Part shown: positions 5,781 through 6,526 of the stretch, piece after piece
How positions within the stretch are numbered: position 1 is the first letter of the stretch
Layout: every line of letters begins with the position of its first letter
Assembly (NCBI GenBank): GCA_035279665.1
Contig: DATEHI010000159.1
Coordinates: 1 to 6,526, forward strand
Reading direction: 5' to 3'
Length of the DNA: 6,526 bases
Origin: CF-13 sp035279665
GTDB taxonomy: Bacteria; Chloroflexota; Dormibacteria; CF-121
The notes under the pieces: model-generated
Seen by the model: the letters and a program-made list of their open reading frames with translations, nothing else
Database searches by the model: none
Told to the model about the DNA's origin: nothing
Program-made: the position numbers and the translations under genes

Positions 5781-6133
5781 AAATGCAAGTCCGAACTCGC
5801 AATCGCCCCATCCCGCTGGAAGCCGCCATGGAGGCGATCGCCAGTCCACGGCGGCGCCAGATCCTGCGGCTGGTCTGGGGTGCCGAGCGCTCCGCCGGCG
5901 AAATCGCCTCAACGGTCCGCGACGTCAGCTGGCCGGCGGTCTCCCAGAACCTCCGGGTGCTCAAGAATTCCGGCTTGATCACCGAGCGGCGACAGGGAAC
6001 CTATCGGTACTACAAAGCCGATCGGCGGGCGCTCGGCCCGCTCGGGGTCGTGCTACGGCAGATGTGGGCGCGCGATCTCGGCCGCCTGCGCCAGCTCGCT
6101 GAAGAGGAGGCCGGCAGGAAGCGGCATGATTGA
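5774..6133 (+). CDS. ArsR-family winged-helix transcriptional repressor
   Basis: The product is a 119-residue DNA-binding regulator. AMEAIASPRRRQILRLV (residues 18-34) is the typical first helix with the SPRR turn. SAGEIAS (40-46) is the second HTH helix, SWPAVSQNLRVLKNSGLI (52-69) is the recognition helix and its exit, and ERRQGTYRYYKAD (71-83) is the wing. A C-terminal helix with many Arg/Glu would form the dimer. There is no Cys and only one His, at the tail, so the classical metal sites of SmtB/ArsR are absent. It more likely belongs to the non-metal ArsR group linked to AHSA1 proteins, whose signals are mostly unknown. The ATG at 5774 lacks a Shine-Dalgarno; a leaderless message, or a start at Met4 (5783) or Met19 (5828), is possible. 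The gene overlaps the next gene by 8 bases. Confidence 0.92.
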   Translation: MPKMQVRTRNRPIPLEAAMEAIASPRRRQILRLVWGAERSAGEIASTVRDVSWPAVSQNLRVLKNSGLITERRQGTYRYYKADRRALGPLGVVLRQMWARDLGRLRQLAEEEAGRKRHD

Positions 6134-6526
6134 GGACCTGACGGGCGCGATCGAGATCACGCAACGGATCGAGGCGCCGCCCGACATCGTGTTCGCCTAC
6201 CTGACGGACAGCTACCGCTTCGTGAAATGGATGGGCGTCGGCGCCGAGCTCGACGCCCGGCCGGGCGGGCGGTTTCGCATCGATGTCGATGGCGTGCACA
6301 TCGCCAGTGGGGAATACCAGGAGATCGATCCGCCGCGCCGGCTGGTGATGAGCTGGGGCTGGGAGGGCCATGCGACCGTTCCGCCCGGCTCGACGACTGT
6401 CGAGATCACGTTGACGCCCGAGCAGGGTGCGACCGTGCTCCGCCTCCGCCACGTCGGACTGCCCGACGAGGGCGAACGCCGCCAGCACACCGACGGCTGG
6501 AGGCTCTACAGCAGCCAGCTCGCCCG
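6126..6526 (+). CDS. AHSA1-type SRPBCC domain protein (3' end outside window)
   Basis: The frame starts at the ATG at 6126, inside the end of the ArsR gene, and is open to the right edge. The 133 visible residues match the AHSA1/SRPBCC fold: ITQRIEAPPDIVFAYLTD (11-28), W-x-G (35-37), GGRFRIDVDGVHIASGEY (47-64), a hydrophobic LVMSWGWEG strand (73-81), and VEITLTPEQGATVLRLRHVG (92-111). HTDGW (121-125) corresponds to the family's usual HxxGW near the last helix. It is translationally coupled to ArsR: an AGGAAG lies 4 bases before the ATG, with an 8-base overlap. The pair is therefore one operon. Only the last helix should be missing. The ligand is unknown; enzyme, binding protein and co-effector are all open. 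Confidence 0.9.
   Translation, partial: MIEDLTGAIEITQRIEAPPDIVFAYLTDSYRFVKWMGVGAELDARPGGRFRIDVDGVHIASGEYQEIDPPRRLVMSWGWEGHATVPPGSTTVEITLTPEQGATVLRLRHVGLPDEGERRQHTDGWRLYSSQLA

Overview
The window is GC-rich bacterial DNA from an organism I cannot name. Dense gene packing, high-GC codon use, secreted Asp-box proteins with Pro- or Gly-rich linkers, a DUF2277 protein and an ArsR/AHSA1 module would fit a soil-type Chloroflexota, Dormibacterota-like or actinobacterial genome, but this is a style-based guess. No mobile element, CRISPR array, tRNA or rRNA is visible. No stretch over 300 bases lacks a gene.

Region 1 (1-3209, + strand) is a two-gene secreted-protein unit. The first gene is cut by the left edge and only its C-terminal part is present. 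Twelve bases later, behind a strong Shine-Dalgarno, comes an 859-residue exported protein: signal peptide, sialidase-like Asp-box propeller, Pro-rich linker, beta-rich middle domain, run of 15 glycines and a final domain of about 115 residues. The last domain of both proteins is the same module (C-x25-C, DxDGCKDG, DGY...G.L..G.I.L), joined by a different linker in each. This shared terminal module is the most interesting item here. A perfect 13-bp hairpin with a T-tract ends the unit at about 3265.

Region 2 (3280-5195) holds a small DUF2277 gene on + that converges on a cytosolic two-GAF histidine kinase on -. Both genes use one TTAA as their stop codon, so they overlap by 4 bases. No response regulator is in view.

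Region 3 (5281-6526) is a divergent regulatory module. An ArsR-type repressor (+) is followed, with an 8-base overlap, by an AHSA1/SRPBCC protein that runs off the right edge. A second AHSA1/SRPBCC gene is transcribed the other way from the AT-rich 52-bp gap, which carries repeat and dyad elements suited to an ArsR operator. The kinase lies downstream of that second gene on the same strand, so the repressor could also influence kinase expression by read-through.
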